Assembly: GCA_947561715.1 (NCBI GenBank)
Contig: OX387203.1
Span: 12,462,001 to 12,526,000, forward strand
Reading direction: 5' to 3'
Source: Ascidia mentula
Taxonomy: Eukaryota > Chordata > Ascidiacea > Phlebobranchia > Ascidiidae
DNA: 64,000 bases
Of this stretch, positions 1-11,459 are shown piece by piece. Numbering within the stretch: position 1 is the stretch's first letter; every line of letters starts with the position of its first letter. Below the pieces are notes generated by a model. It was not told where the DNA came from. It did no database searches and saw nothing but the letters and a program-made list of their open reading frames with translations. The translations under genes and the position numbers were made by a program.

Positions 1-52
1 TTGTTTATATCAATCTAACCAATTGCTACAAATGTATTTATATTTATTTCAG

Positions 53-662
53 ACATTGGATGGGTTCCAGTATTTAATGGTTACGAATACTTGGTGAAAC
101 AATCCGGAAATAATTTCAACGATTCCAGAAAGTTCTGTAAGAGCAAGGGAGGTGATCTGGCGGCGGTTGGACTTCGATCGAAAGACACCAGAAAGTGAGT
201 TAAAAACATAACCTTGAATGTCTGGCTTTTAAAGTTTTACTTTAAATTATGCAAAGAACTACAAAATTAGATTCTTTGCAGAAATTTTATATGAGGAAAA
301 GTTTATGCAAGGTAATAATTATGATTTTAGTTTTTTGTACTTAAATTTGTCCGGGAAATGCGGTTATCTAACACACAATTTTATTTGCCATCAGATATAT
401 CGCGGAAAACTTCTTCGCCTCTAATACGCGTTACAACATTTGGATTGGGTTGACTGCCATGTTTGTTGAAGGGGAATGGTATTATGTTGATCAAGTGAAG
501 GCAACAAAAGCAAACACAGACTTCGTACCTGGTGAACCAAATAATTACAGGGGAAGACAAGATTGCAGTTACATGCACAAGTTCACCAATGGCTACCAAA
601 TGGCTAGTTATTACTGTACAAGCCTTTTTTCGGCGCTTTGTGAGCGAAGAATAGCTTACTAG
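53..662 (+). CDS. C-type lectin gene, copy 1 (3' part only)
   Basis: The last two exons (53-194 and 395-662) encode a complete C-type lectin-like domain of about 136 residues; the membrane anchor and stalk lie left of the window. The intron has GT at 195 and AG at 393-394, and the codon AA|A restores Lys-Tyr across it. The domain shows the WIGL core motif, the EPN carbohydrate and calcium motif (mannose-type in characterised family members) and the closing Cys pattern (YYC then LCER). The place of the usual WND motif reads MAS, so one expected calcium ligand is absent. It is nearly identical to the same exons of copy 2 (5,048-5,658). Family assignment is firm; sugar specificity is inference. 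Confidence 0.88.
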
Positions 663-773
663 AATGTAAATTACGTTTTCTGTATTGATTATTTGATGAC
701 AATTTATTTCTTCAAATGGAAGGTTGAACGGACGGTCATGTACATATGGAGTTTTTTGTTTGCGAATATTTCA

Positions 774-779
774 AATAAA
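774..779 (+). terminator. Poly(A) signal of lectin copy 1
   Basis: AATAAA lies 112 bases after the lectin stop codon. The matching place in copy 2 (about 5,770) reads ATATAAA, so the canonical hexamer is not kept there. Confidence 0.6.
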
Positions 780-1226
780 TCAAAATTTCTGTTAATGGCC
801 GTGTTACATCATCCCTTAACCTGATGGGTTTTATTTCATCTAAAATGTCTCTACAAAGGAATTAACGCAAAGTTGGTACGTACAATGTCAAACAGGTTCA
901 TTAAAAGCATATACCAAAGAAGTTGAATAATAATGTGCAAATTCTCATCAAAACTCCTGTTATTCACGTACAAAAACAGACACGATTTTTAATTAAAACG
1001 CACAGGTAAAAAGTATATTATAGCGCGTTGTATTTAAACCGTCCATATCTTTTGAAAGATAAAGGACGAAATTATGTGGTCACGTTCGGTTCATGATTAT
1101 CTTCATCCGCGTCGCAAATTACTTTTTGACGTCAACTAGTCACGATTGCTTGCATTTTCCTTCGTTCTAAATCCTCTGTTGACAACTAAGTATTTGGATT
1201 GAAACAAGTTATAATGTGGTGTTTCC

Positions 1227-1984
1227 ACCAACGAGACGCTGGTCGACAAAACTTTTTTTCCAGTCGACAAAATTTTCAACGCTTATAACTTTGCCGTTTC
1301 TTAATAGATCTCGATGATTTTTGCACAAGTTGCATGGAATGGCATGTAAATATAAAAAAATTATAAAATTCTAACGTTTTCATTGCAACAAAGACAAAAT
1401 TCTGCCGAAAATCTTCTTGGCCACAAATACAAGTCTGGTTTGCAAGACATGACATTAGTGACAAACCGCCTTTACCAGGTTGAAGGGACAGAGCAATTCA
1501 ACCATGCAAAGTGATTCTGCAAATGTTGCACCAATTTATTTCTCCAATAACGGAATTCGTAACTAAAATAAAATTAAAAAAAAAAAATATGCACTTACAA
1601 ATTACAAATTTACAAACTACAAAAATACTTCCAAGTTATTGCAAGTTACACCAACTGTATTCGATCAGTAGGCGTTCTTTCAGATGCAATAATTAGACAA
1701 GTTTGGTATGGTTGGAAAGGGTTTTTAATGTAGTTTCCAACGGTGTATGAATAGTCGTGGCCGCGGTTCGATAAAAGTAGTTATGACCGATTTATGACAA
1801 TATACATTAATATCCGTTCCATAAATCGTTGGAAATTTTTATTTTTTTTACATTTTTTGAAACTACATGCCATTCCATGCAACTTGTGCAAAAATCATCG
1901 AGATCTATTAAGAAACGGCAAAGTTATGAGCGTTCAAATTTTGTCAACTGGAAAAAAAGTTTTGTCGACTAGCGTCTCGTTGGT
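1227..1984. mobile_element. Mutator-like foldback element (non-autonomous)
   Basis: Terminal inverted repeats of about 121 bp (1,227-1,348 and 1,864-1,984) begin ACCAACGAGACGCT and match at roughly 95 percent. A perfect 9-bp direct repeat, GGTGTTTCC, flanks the element at 1,218-1,226 and 1,985-1,993. Long inverted repeats with a 9-bp target duplication are the hallmark of Mutator-like elements. There is no transposase. The interior (about 1,380-1,680) is an inverted copy of host sequence also found at 2,360-2,650 and 41,690-41,940. The right arm near 45,240-45,260 keeps the uninterrupted site. Confidence 0.8.
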
Positions 1985-1999
1985 GGTGTTTCCCTAGGT

Positions 2000-2330
2000 A
2001 TTTAGTGTTACTAATGATTCGCACTGATATGACCTAAATTTTGTTTGGTCATTCCATATACGACAATCTTTTTGCACCATTCGTCATGTAACAGTGATTG
2101 ACAAGGAATATTTTCCAACTGGTCAAAGAAATCATTAAATCAGAGGTCGACAACGCGTCTCTTGCGGCGCATGCGGTTCTTAATCCAATGTTCCGTCTCC
2201 AAAGAGACGACAAACTGACGATCATAAAAATAAATCAAAAGCATTTATTATTTCTGACGTTGTTGGCTTTGCATGTAATCAAAAACGTATAGTGACGCTA
2301 ACTATGTTATTTGTGCAAAAAGGGTAAAAA
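2000..2330. other. Segment conserved between arms, open in both directions
   Basis: This stretch matches 44,900-45,230 in inverse orientation. On + it has an ORF (2,098-2,292) whose counterpart at 44,901-45,131 (-) differs by about a dozen residues. On the opposite strand the 45-kb copy is open (44,985-45,218) while this copy has a stop. No family was recognised, and it may be non-coding. Confidence 0.3.
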
Positions 2331-3153
2331 AGACGTATTTTATGTTCTTTTAATACTAGAAGGTTACCATGTTTGTAAATTTGTAATTGGTAAGCGCGTG
2401 ATTTTTTTTTGAATTTTACATTAGTTACGAATTCCGTTATTGGAGAAATAAATTGGCTCAAAATTTGCAGAATCTCTTTGCATGGTTGCATTGCTCTGTC
2501 TTTCCTTCAACTTGGCAAAGGCGGTTTCGTGACAGGATGACGTAACGGAAGTGTCACTAATGTCACGTCTTGCAAACCAGACTTGTATTTGTGGCCAAGA
2601 AGATTTTCGGCAGAATTTCGTCTTTGTTGCAACGAAAACTTTTGTAATATTGTGTCACTCTGCAAACTGGGGACTAATTTAGCCATTTATCGACACACTT
2701 GCTAAAAATATAGTAGGTTGGAGCAACATGCAAATGCTCTCTGAGCAAAAACCGCGAAAATTATTTCACAAAAATCACTATTTCTTCACAAACAATCGTC
2801 ACGCCTCACACATCAACGAATCGCAGCTACGGAAAGTTCAATTAAGTGACGTCAAACAGTCTGGTGACATCGGAAACCACGTGACTCTAATGAATAACTT
2901 TGAACATTAAACACGAAGTACGATTCAAGACAAATCGGGTATACGTTTGCAGTAGAACAATGCGACAAAGCAGGAAACAAATTGTTATCGGGGAACGTGT
3001 TTTCTTTGTTCCTACGTAGTTGGAAACAACAAAAATCAGATATTTCGGCGCAACATTTCGTAATATAAAAGTTTAAAAATTAAAATCGTATTAACTTTAG
3101 AAAGGTTATCAAAATTTTTTTTTTGCACAGATCGTATTTAAGCTAAAACAACC

Positions 3154-5658
3154 ATGACAGGACAAACAGATGAATTCAACGAAAAACACCGGAGAATTCC
3201 TGATGACCGCGGTAAATATTATGTAAGCAAATCGTAACTACTTGAATGTAGACTTTCTGAAACCGAGCTTTAAATAATAAGACTTCATAATCTTTGTTGT
3301 TAAACACATTTAAAGATTCGCATATTTTATTAGGTTGTTTTGTAAAACATTAAATAAGAACCACGAATTTAGTCACTGCTAAAGCTGTAGAATGGGCAAT
3401 CGATGCAATCAATTCTGTGCAAATTTACACATTGTTTTGGTGCGATTGGTACATTTTTCATTTGTTTTTTCGAGAACATATTTTGCTTTTATAAAATATG
3501 CGATCGTTGAGATATCATTCTGTGTTCTGCAAAGGTCGCAGCAAGAGTGACGTGGAAGGGGTTAAGAGATGGAAAATTGCGACGACGTTTGTGTTTCTTG
3601 TAGCATTAGTTGGATTTGCAGTCGTTGCATTGGTATGTTTTTGTTTGCTAATTTCAACTTCAAATATTGGAACTGTACAGTTTTGCTTTGTAATGCTGCA
3701 GTAATTTGAATATTACATAAATCAGCCTAAAAAATTCCGCCACTGCAAGCACACGCTAATACGTGACGAACTCCCCTTTTTCCCAGCATTTGTTTGCATG
3801 ATATTTTATATGGTGACGTCACGTCTCTGCGACAGCCTTTCCTTTATTCTGTTCAATTCACATAATTACGTGTATTTATAGCAAAAAATCATCTAAATGG
3901 AAAATACAAAAAAACAACTTTATTTTTATGTTCACATCGCAAATTAAATTTTGATCTCAGTGGAAATTTATAAAATTAGCGAAGTGAATATGAAAATAAA
4001 ATGCAATAATTGAGCATTTACGATGTCGAAGCTAGCAAATGAATTGTTTGTATTATTTTTACTCATTTGCTGACAAAAAAAAGATAATCAACTATTTTTT
4101 TCTTTTTAAAGCTGAAGAACCAGAAACCTCCGAAACCAAACGACGAACCCAAAACAAGTTTCCAAATTATGTTCGTCAACCAATCTCTTCTCACACAAGG
4201 AAACGAGCTTGAAAAAGTGGAATCGTCCATCAATGAATTGAAACAAATCTTAAACTCACAAGACACAAGCAGCAAAACAAACACACATGGCAGCGAATTA
4301 ACAAAATTGAAGAGAGCGCTGAAAAATTCAAGCAATCAACTGAATTCTGTTAAAACTGCGGTAGGTATAATTACTATAAAAGCGCGGTACTAACTTACAA
4401 GCGTTCATGCAAAACATATTTGTGAGGTTGCTTGCTTAAATTTTGCTTAAATTTGGTAACTATTGTTTAATGGCAATTTAAGTAAATGTAAGCGTGAGGA
4501 ACCAATCAGGGATTCTTGGGTATAGGTTATGTTTATATTGACACGAAAATGCATTAATGAACTGTATTTCAGGTCAGTTCATTGATCGGCCGAGCTGATT
4601 CCCAATCGAAAAACAACACAAAATTACAAGGGCAGATCAACTCTCTCTTCGACAAACAATCCAATGATGTTTCAACATTGAAACAAACTCTAACTTCCCT
4701 TAACCAATCATTAGAACAAGCTACGCAGAAGCTCAACAACCGCCTTAAAAACGTTAACACATCCTTGTCCAACACAACTTACAGATTACAGAAAGATGCA
4801 AACGCTCCAAAGACAAAAGTGGCAGCAGCCGAGCGTAATATCAATAAACTTCAGAAAGGTAAACTAGAATATGTCTAATAGAGCCAGTAATCTTTTTTTA
4901 TAGTCAGTTGCAAACAGGGCCATTGTGCGACTTACAACGATCTTGTGAGCTAATTAGCCGACAATAGTGTCTGCAGCTGACTATACAAAATACGCTTGTT
5001 TATATCAATATAACCAATTACTACAAATGTATTTATATTTATTTCAGACATTGGATGGGTTCCAATATATAATGGTTACGAATACTTGGTGAAACGATCC
5101 GGAAATAATTTCAACGATTCCAGAAAGTTCTGTAAGAGCAAGGGAGGTGATCTGGCGGCGGTTGGACTTCGATCGAAGGACACCAGAAAGTGAGTTAAAA
5201 ACATAACCTTAAATGTCTGGCTTTTAAAGTTTTACTTTAAATTATGCAAAGAACTACAAAATTAGATTCTTTGCAGAAATTTTATATGAGGAAAAGTTTA
5301 TGCAAGGTAATAATTATGATTTTAGTTTTTTGTACGTTTAATTTATACTGGAAATGCGGTTATCTAACACACAATTTTATTTGCCATCAGATATATCGTG
5401 GAAAACTTCTTCCCCGCTAATACGCGTTACAACATTTGGATTGGGTTGACTGCCATGTTTGTTGAAGGAGAATGGTATTATGTTGATCAAGTGAAGGCAA
5501 CAAAAGCAAACACAGACTTCGTACCTGGTGAACCAAATAATTACAGGGGAAGACAAGATTGCAGTTACATGCACAAGTTCACCAATGGCTACCAAATGGC
5601 TAGTTATTACTGTACAAGCCTTTTCTCGGCGCTTTGTGAGCGAAGAATAGCTTACTAG
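3154..5658 (+). CDS. Membrane C-type lectin gene, copy 2 (complete, 6 exons)
   Basis: Exons: 3,154-3,211, 3,535-3,632, 4,112-4,360, 4,573-4,858, 5,048-5,189 and 5,391-5,658; all junctions are GT-AG and in phase, giving 366 residues. The protein has a short cytoplasmic start (MTGQTDEFNE), one membrane helix (about residues 28-50: type II anchor), a Ser/Asn/Gln-rich coiled stalk (about 53-230) and a C-type lectin domain (231-366) with WIGL, EPN and MAS in place of WND. The start was chosen because exon 1 is preceded by an acceptor at 3,130 and is conserved in gene 3, although an ATG at 3,498 also opens a frame into exon 2. The stalk is 69 residues shorter, in frame, than that of gene 3. The likely role is a cell-surface glycan receptor; the ligand is unknown. 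Confidence 0.85.
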
Positions 5659-6646
5659 AATGTAAATTACGTTTTCTGTATTGATTATTTGATGACAATT
5701 TATTTCTTCAAATGAAAGGTTGAACGGACGGTCATGTACATATGGAATTTTTTGTTTGCGAATATTTCATATAAATCAAAATTTCTGTTAATGGCCGTGT
5801 TACATCATCCCTTAACCTGATGGGTTTTATTTTATCTAAAATGTCTCTACAAAGGAATTAACGCAAAGTTGGTACGTACAATGTCAAACAGGTTCATTAA
5901 AAGCACATACCAAAGAAGTTGAATATTAATGTGCAAATTCTCATCAAAACTCCTGTTATTCACGTACAAAAACAGACACGATTTTTAATTAAAACGCACG
6001 GGTAAAAAGTATATTATAGCGCTTTGTATTTAAACCGTCCATATTTTTTGAAAGATGAAGGACGAAATTAGTTGTATTTCATAAAAACCAATACATTATT
6101 TTAGAGCAAAAACTACTACATTGCATTTTAAGCCAATGTATTTTCATTTGTCGTAAAGCGGTTCATGCGTGACGTAAAGAGTTTTGATTACTTTATTCTA
6201 TGGTTTGCCCCAAACGCCACTTATGTAAAATCTTATACAAGGTCTGTGTTCTCGCTGCAGCGATCCACTTCCATCGTGGCGTCATTTGTGAGCAAAATTT
6301 TGTTAATTGTTTGTATAATGCAACCCCATTTTCGTACAAAAAACGAAGCGATAACGCTGGAGTGCTGTAAATTACATTTGCCTGAATCATTGGTTTGCCA
6401 TAGTCCTGTTTAGTTGGACAACATATGTACCACACTATGGACAAATATTGTTTCTTGCAGAGCGCTTTAAGAAGAATGTGCGGCGTTGTGGCTGCAAGTC
6501 TGAAAATAAATCGTTTAAATTGTATCCAAATACATTAAAGGAGTCTACACGCACAGAAAACAAACATTTCATACTCAAGTTCACTGTGATTTCTGTCGAT
6601 CTACGTTTTCTATATTTTTTATGTTTGAAAGAGTCCCGGTACTAAG

Positions 6647-6828
6647 TGTAACGTTCATCTTTCTCAAGGCTTGCAGGACCTGCTTAAAACCAGTAGGGTA
6701 TATATGTCTTTTTTAAAAACGTAAAAGAAAACAAAAGTTCTTCACACAACAAGTCCTTCGCGTTACTGCCGCGCATGATAGTCTCAAGTCACCACACCCA
6801 GAAGTCAAAATTATATTCGAGATAACTA
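6647..6828 (-). mobile_element. Solo LTR (fossil) at the inner edge of the left arm
   Basis: This block of about 180 bp is the reverse complement of the terminal repeat at 34,112-34,290 and ends TGTAACG. Its outer flank (the sequence reading CTTAGTACCGGG on -) is the same as the flank of the related element in the right arm at 36,637, so the insertion predates or accompanied the inverted duplication. No internal retroelement sequence remains here. Confidence 0.65.
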
Positions 6829-6839
6829 CTTTAACTGCT

Positions 6840-7165
6840 TCCCCGGGGGCATTTAGACCCTCTGTTGTCCATCATTTTGGCCAAAAAAGCAGAAAAAGGT
6901 GTAGGTTTGTTTTGTGAAAAAACGAATCACAGACCCTCCATTTGCCATTAAGTGAAGCCAACAACCCTCCTCTACACAAATCATTAAGAATTAGATGTCT
7001 TGTAACTGTTTTGATTAGGTAATTTTTTTTATGAATAAGTTCTTTACATTTTGTTTTTAAAATAATTAATAACATGAATGCTAAATCTCATTAATTTGAA
7101 AACTGTATTATAATCTATATGTTAAATAACTTCCATGATCAAAGATGAAAAATTAGGTGAATAAA
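6840..7165. other. No gene seen
   Basis: AT-rich sequence between the solo LTR and a short ORF. A CCCCGGGGGC patch lies at 6,841-6,850. No convincing exon or repeat was recognised. Confidence 0.4.
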
Positions 7166-7167
7166 AA

Positions 7168-7513
7168 ATGACACAAACCGTAAAGCATGTAAGAAAACTT
7201 TCCGAGCAATCTTCAAGCAGCGCTCGATACAAATCCGAAACACCAATCCAAAGATACAAATTATTAAAAAAGTTGATCGTTAAATGTGGCTGTGGGCAAC
7301 CTTGGACAGATCATGAAGATTTTCGAACAAAACTTTTTTCTTTGGAGAGATTTTTCAAAAAAATCTTTTTCAAATTGTAAATCTGATAGGAGCTTAAAAG
7401 TGTACAACGAGAAAACAACACTGAATCAGATTATCCTGAACTATGCTTGTCAAAACTCCCTGAGTGTCCATCAAAACTACTGCAATCTGAAAGAATATTT
7501 TGACAGTTCATAA
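7168..7513 (+). pseudogene. Small unrecognised coding region with a probable frame break
   Basis: An ORF from ATG 7,168 encodes basic sequence (MTQTVKHVRKLSEQ, later KCGCGQPW) and stops at 7,380. A second frame carries on as apparent protein to 7,513 (NYACQNSLSVHQNYCN). The two frames exchange at an A-run near 7,350, as expected from a one-base length change there, whether real or a sequencing error. Joined, it would be about 114 residues. No family was recognised, and both pieces may be chance ORFs. Confidence 0.3.
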
Positions 7514-7760
7514 AATTTGTAATTTTATTTCGTTAATTTATCAACGAAATGTAATCCATATACTTTTTATGATTTTCATTTTCAAATCAAAAAGGTTCAT
7601 TCCAAACGCAAATTCCTTCTGTACTCTTTGAACTTCCTCTACGCCAAGCAAAACTTATATTTAAAAAAATTTTTTTATTTCTCCATTCGCTTTCCCATAA
7701 AATACTTACCAGAAAAGAAATTAAAGCGCAGCTAAGTTTTTTTTTAACAAATACAATACA

Positions 7761-7780
7761 GTATCATAAAGGTATGATAC
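7761..7780. repeat. Perfect short inverted repeat
   Basis: GTATCATA and TATGATAC face each other across AAGG. The surrounding 7,550-8,290 is AT-rich with no gene recognised; a TATATAAAAG-like box lies near 7,930 without a supported transcript. Confidence 0.35.
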
Positions 7781-8297
7781 GTACTTTCACAAAAAAATAA
7801 CTTACTTTTATATGGGAATGATAAACGTTTTTGTTATAATATCTTTTAATAATCGAATGACTAAAATCCATTTTTTTGACTGATCAAAAATACTGATTCG
7901 TTTTTATTTGAACACATTGCATCGTGTGCATATAAAAGCAACGCAAAATGCAGGCACAAATGCAAATAAACAAAAGTTGAGCAACAGAAACCAACATATT
8001 AAGTGACGGACGAAGTCAACTCGAATACCACTTGTCGTTACCCATAACAAATCAATGGGCCTCATCTGAAAAATTACATAAAACCTTGCAAAAAGTCTAA
8101 CAGTAGGTTAAGTGTTCCTACAGCTACGAGTGATAAAATATTGGCAACCTTGTTATGTTACTATTCTCAACACTGACTGCATGCACACAAATAGCAATAC
8201 TCAAAAAAACATCACTGAGTGGAAGAAAATGTAGATCATGCTTTTTCAAAATGTACAAGAAAATTAAGATGTATCAAACGCGCGTATAACAACACAT

Positions 8298-9230
8298 TTA
8301 CCGCTTTAACTCATGTCGCAATATCCAACATGTCGGGATAGGTTTTGCCACATTAACATTGACATAGTTGGTCCTATGCCACCTTCGCAGGGTTGTCGCT
8401 ACCTGCTCACCATGGTTGACCGTTTCACCAGATGGCCGGAGGCTGTACCAATATCCGAAGACTAACACGTGCGCTAGGACATTTGCGTACAATTGGAAAG
8501 CACGCTTTGGAGTGCCAACCGACTTCTCTTCTGAGAGAGGGTTACAGTTCACTTCCCAGCTCTGGAAAGACTTTAACCGCTTGCAAAGACGTTCAACTCC
8601 ACGGAACTACGTCTTTTCATGTCGATCAGTTACCATGGGTTCTGCTCGGTATTCGAACTGCACCAAAAGAGGACATTCGAACAGCAGCTCTCCTTTCGAA
8701 GCTGAACCGAACTTATTTCGCCCGGTCTGCATGAACGTACGAAATGTCGTGCCTACTCAAATATCACGCCACTCCCTCAATGGATCGTTCGTTTCAGACG
8801 AACTGCACAATTCTAGTTATGTTTTGGCGCGCGTCGACAAACAGCGCTTACTGCTGACTCCACCATATGATGGACTATTCTGCATCGTGGAGAAAGGTCC
8901 AAAAATCTTCATTTTGGACTTTGGTGGACGACAACAAAAAGTCACCATAGATCGACTTAGATCGACCAGCTCACCTCGACGCAGCCTATAAAAGTTGTCC
9001 AACCAACCCGCAGAAGAGACAATATTGTATTTTTGTGTATGTGTGTGAGAATAACCATCTACCCCATATCCGCTTCTGGATGGGGGCTGTGTAGCGCTTG
9101 TGTTTTACGGGTAGGCTGTGCCAAATCGGATTTAGTGCCTATTATTCCTTGTCTCTCTCTTAAGTCTCGTGTACGTGGCGTTATGTTTACACGTAACAGT
9201 ATTGCCAATCTAATCATTTAGCTGAAATTA
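8298..9230 (+). mobile_element. Ty3/gypsy-type fossil, integrase end and 3' flank
   Basis: Fragments of retroviral-type integrase are readable around 8,340-8,750 (a core with WPEAVPI-like and FGVPTD motifs). A C-terminal domain follows at about 8,800-8,990 (PYDGLFCIVEKGPK, then a DRL motif). The order resembles the CsRn1-like branch of Ty3/gypsy elements. After the stop, 9,085-9,230 has the look of a long terminal repeat start (TGTGTAGCGC). It is an old broken fragment with several disruptions; no gag or reverse transcriptase is attached. Confidence 0.7.
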
Positions 9231-9234
9231 ATTT

Positions 9235-10800
9235 GGTTCCCTAAACCGAAAACTCTTATTGTACGTACTTTGTTCCAGCGACGAAACTCCAAAAACCTCA
9301 CCATTATTTTTAGAAAAAAATTGGAAAAAAAAGACTTTCCTGTTCTGAGCATTCTTGCCACGGAATATTTTGCAACCGGATAATCTCGAACATATTTTCT
9401 TCCGAACACAGACTTAATGCCGTCAAACTCCTGAAATATTTCATTTTTCACCGCAATTGACTTTGTTATGCAAACGACTGAAATAAACGTTAGATCGAAA
9501 AAGACAAATACAAATATAAGTGCCCACTTCCGCTCCAGATTAGAGAGAAAAAAACAGTTTTCGTCTTTTACTCCGTTTGGAGCTGTAGGAATGTCATATT
9601 GATTTGCTAAGACCGATCTGTAGGTTACCGACCTGCAAACGCTGATTCCTGCAGTCACATTTCTTACGTTTTTTCTATTAGATAAAAAGTAAAAAACAAT
9701 TCTCTTGGTGATAAATTGCAGTAAATCACCACAACCAGCCTTTAGTTACATATAGGAATGCGCATAAGTTGGGTCTGATTCACGCATAAATTAGGATTTT
9801 TTCCTCACAAACGAGCATAGTTTGTTTATTCTGAAATTAATGGACTGATATAAAACAGAAACAACTAAATAATTAACTACAGATCTGGTGCAGTAATTCC
9901 AAGCAAATAATTATCTTTGCCTACGGAATAGTCGCCCAAACTTCGGCTCAGAGATGCTATGTAGTAGGATGTAACAAATGCAAAATACTTTTCTCAACCG
10001 GCATCGTTTTTAATGATTATGAACTGAAACAGTGACGTCACTGCAAACCCTATTTTACGCATTTGGCAAAAACATCAGAGCGTGTAAATTGAGGACCGAA
10101 GCTCGCTCTTTATGGTCTGTTCGTGTTTCATGGTTCAACGGCGCAAGCTCGTTCGCAAACCTTTTCGTGTAAACAGGGCTAATGTGTGTTGTCTGCAGCT
10201 CACTGAGACAATGCAGCTCACTCATTTGCTTCTGTAATGCATGGAAAATACACTTTAAATCGAAAGCGTAATTTGGAAACAAATCCTTGAAAAAATGAGC
10301 TTGTTTTTGGATAAAATATGAGCTTGCAGGGAACGCGGCTGCCCTGGGATTGGTCTCGATGATGCTACCGGAATGAGTCTCAATGAAGGTCGGCTTTCTT
10401 TCCTCAAAACAGTTACTCACACATCAGTGGCGGGTTACGCACGACCACAATTCCAAACAAATGACGCTGCAAGCTACATCAATATGTTAACACCAGCTGT
10501 CCAGTAGAACCAGGTATTTAAAATTGGGTTATGCTCCGGCTACTTATACACTTGCAATGATACCGAATGTGGAACTTAAATATAAACAATGTGCATGGAT
10601 GCTGATCTAACAAACTGCCTTCCTAAAAACGCACCTAACTGCTGTCAAGCTAGCAAATTGTACGTAACTATACCCACGTGCGCAATATTTATTGCGTCCG
10701 CAGAACACAATGTACTTTACCTATAGATGTTTCCTCAAATTAACACAACACATTTTTATGATGTGGCGAAGGTTGTGGGTGTGTGCGCCCGACAAGAGTG
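9235..10800. other. No gene supported
   Basis: Two ORFs on - (9,218-9,658 with one hydrophobic stretch; 10,055-10,420) lack an ATG at their start and have no recognisable domain or convincing splice partner. The rest is AT-rich sequence without clear repeats. Confidence 0.4.
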
Positions 10801-10817
10801 CTGAAAGACAATACATA

Positions 10818-11330
10818 TGTTGCAATCATTAAAGCGTGACATTTTTCGCGCCCTGTGTTATTTCTTTTCGCACCCTGTTAAATATTGTACAAGAATGCAG
10901 TTTGTATAGGAATGTGATTAGCCCCTTTCCTTATATAATCACGTTTGTTCTATCTTATGACCAGTCTTAATTTGTACGTACTGTTGGTTCATGCTTTTGC
11001 AAACACAAGAATACAATATTGGCGACGAGGACGGATTTTGTACTGAACTTGATGGCGTTCAACTATTTTGTACAGTTGAAAAACAATCTCAACGATGAAA
11101 AAAATTTTAAATTGCAGAAGCACGTGGAAGCCCAGCATACAGCACAAGAAGCCCAAGAACGACGCCATCAAGAGCAGGAACGAATACAGCAAGAGCAGAT
11201 GGAAGCTATGATGTCATTACTACACAGACTTTCTGATCAACCTGGTATAGCAGAGCAATCCGTATATATTTCTGTCCGTGACACACGACGTAGTCAAATA
11301 AATAATATCAAATTCGATATGTTTTAATAA
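10818..11330 (+). mobile_element. Ty3/gypsy fossil A, left end: LTR and start of gag
   Basis: A terminal repeat of about 200 bp (10,818-11,018, TGTTGCAATC to AATACAATA) is followed by TTGGCGACGAGGACGG, a primer-site-like start common after gypsy LTRs. A gag-like, Gln/Glu-rich coiled region then runs to about 11,330. The LTR is the same family as 30,798-30,989 in the same orientation, visibly diverged from it, and 20 kb away. It is an old fossil, broken; what lies to the right is not this element. Confidence 0.7.
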
Positions 11331-11459
11331 ATCTCAAACTAACACACTGATAGAACATTCACTGTCACTCGGCACAAGTGTTTTATGTAAGCAAATCCAA
11401 ACGAGTAGTTTGTGCATTACACATGTCAATAAACAGTCTGCCATGTAGACAAGTTACGT

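Larger units (their letters stand above)
1076..6072 (+). repeat. Tandem duplication unit carrying lectin copy 2
   Basis: The first 1,075 bases of the window match 4,998-6,072 almost base for base, through lectin exons, introns, 3' flank and downstream spacer. The match stops at the shared string AAGGACGAAATTA, so the repeat period is about 4,997 bp. The left copy starts outside the window. Confidence 0.85.

Noticed and set aside
3498-3632. ATG 3,498 as the start of lectin gene 2 (MRSLRYHSVF)
   Set aside because: A better first exon (3,154-3,211) is conserved in gene 3, ends in the right phase and splices to an acceptor at 3,533-3,534. The ATG at 3,498 lies in the intron by that model.
4063-4335. 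90-codon - strand ORF with hydrophobic content
   Set aside because: It is antisense to stalk exon 3 of lectin gene 2, which is conserved as coding on +.
9218-9658. 146-codon - strand ORF with one hydrophobic segment
   Set aside because: The frame begins at GTG, with a stop right after the nearest ATG. No domain, splice partner or conservation was seen.
10055-10420. 121-codon - strand ORF
   Set aside because: No ATG at its start and no recognisable domain. Composition is not convincing.
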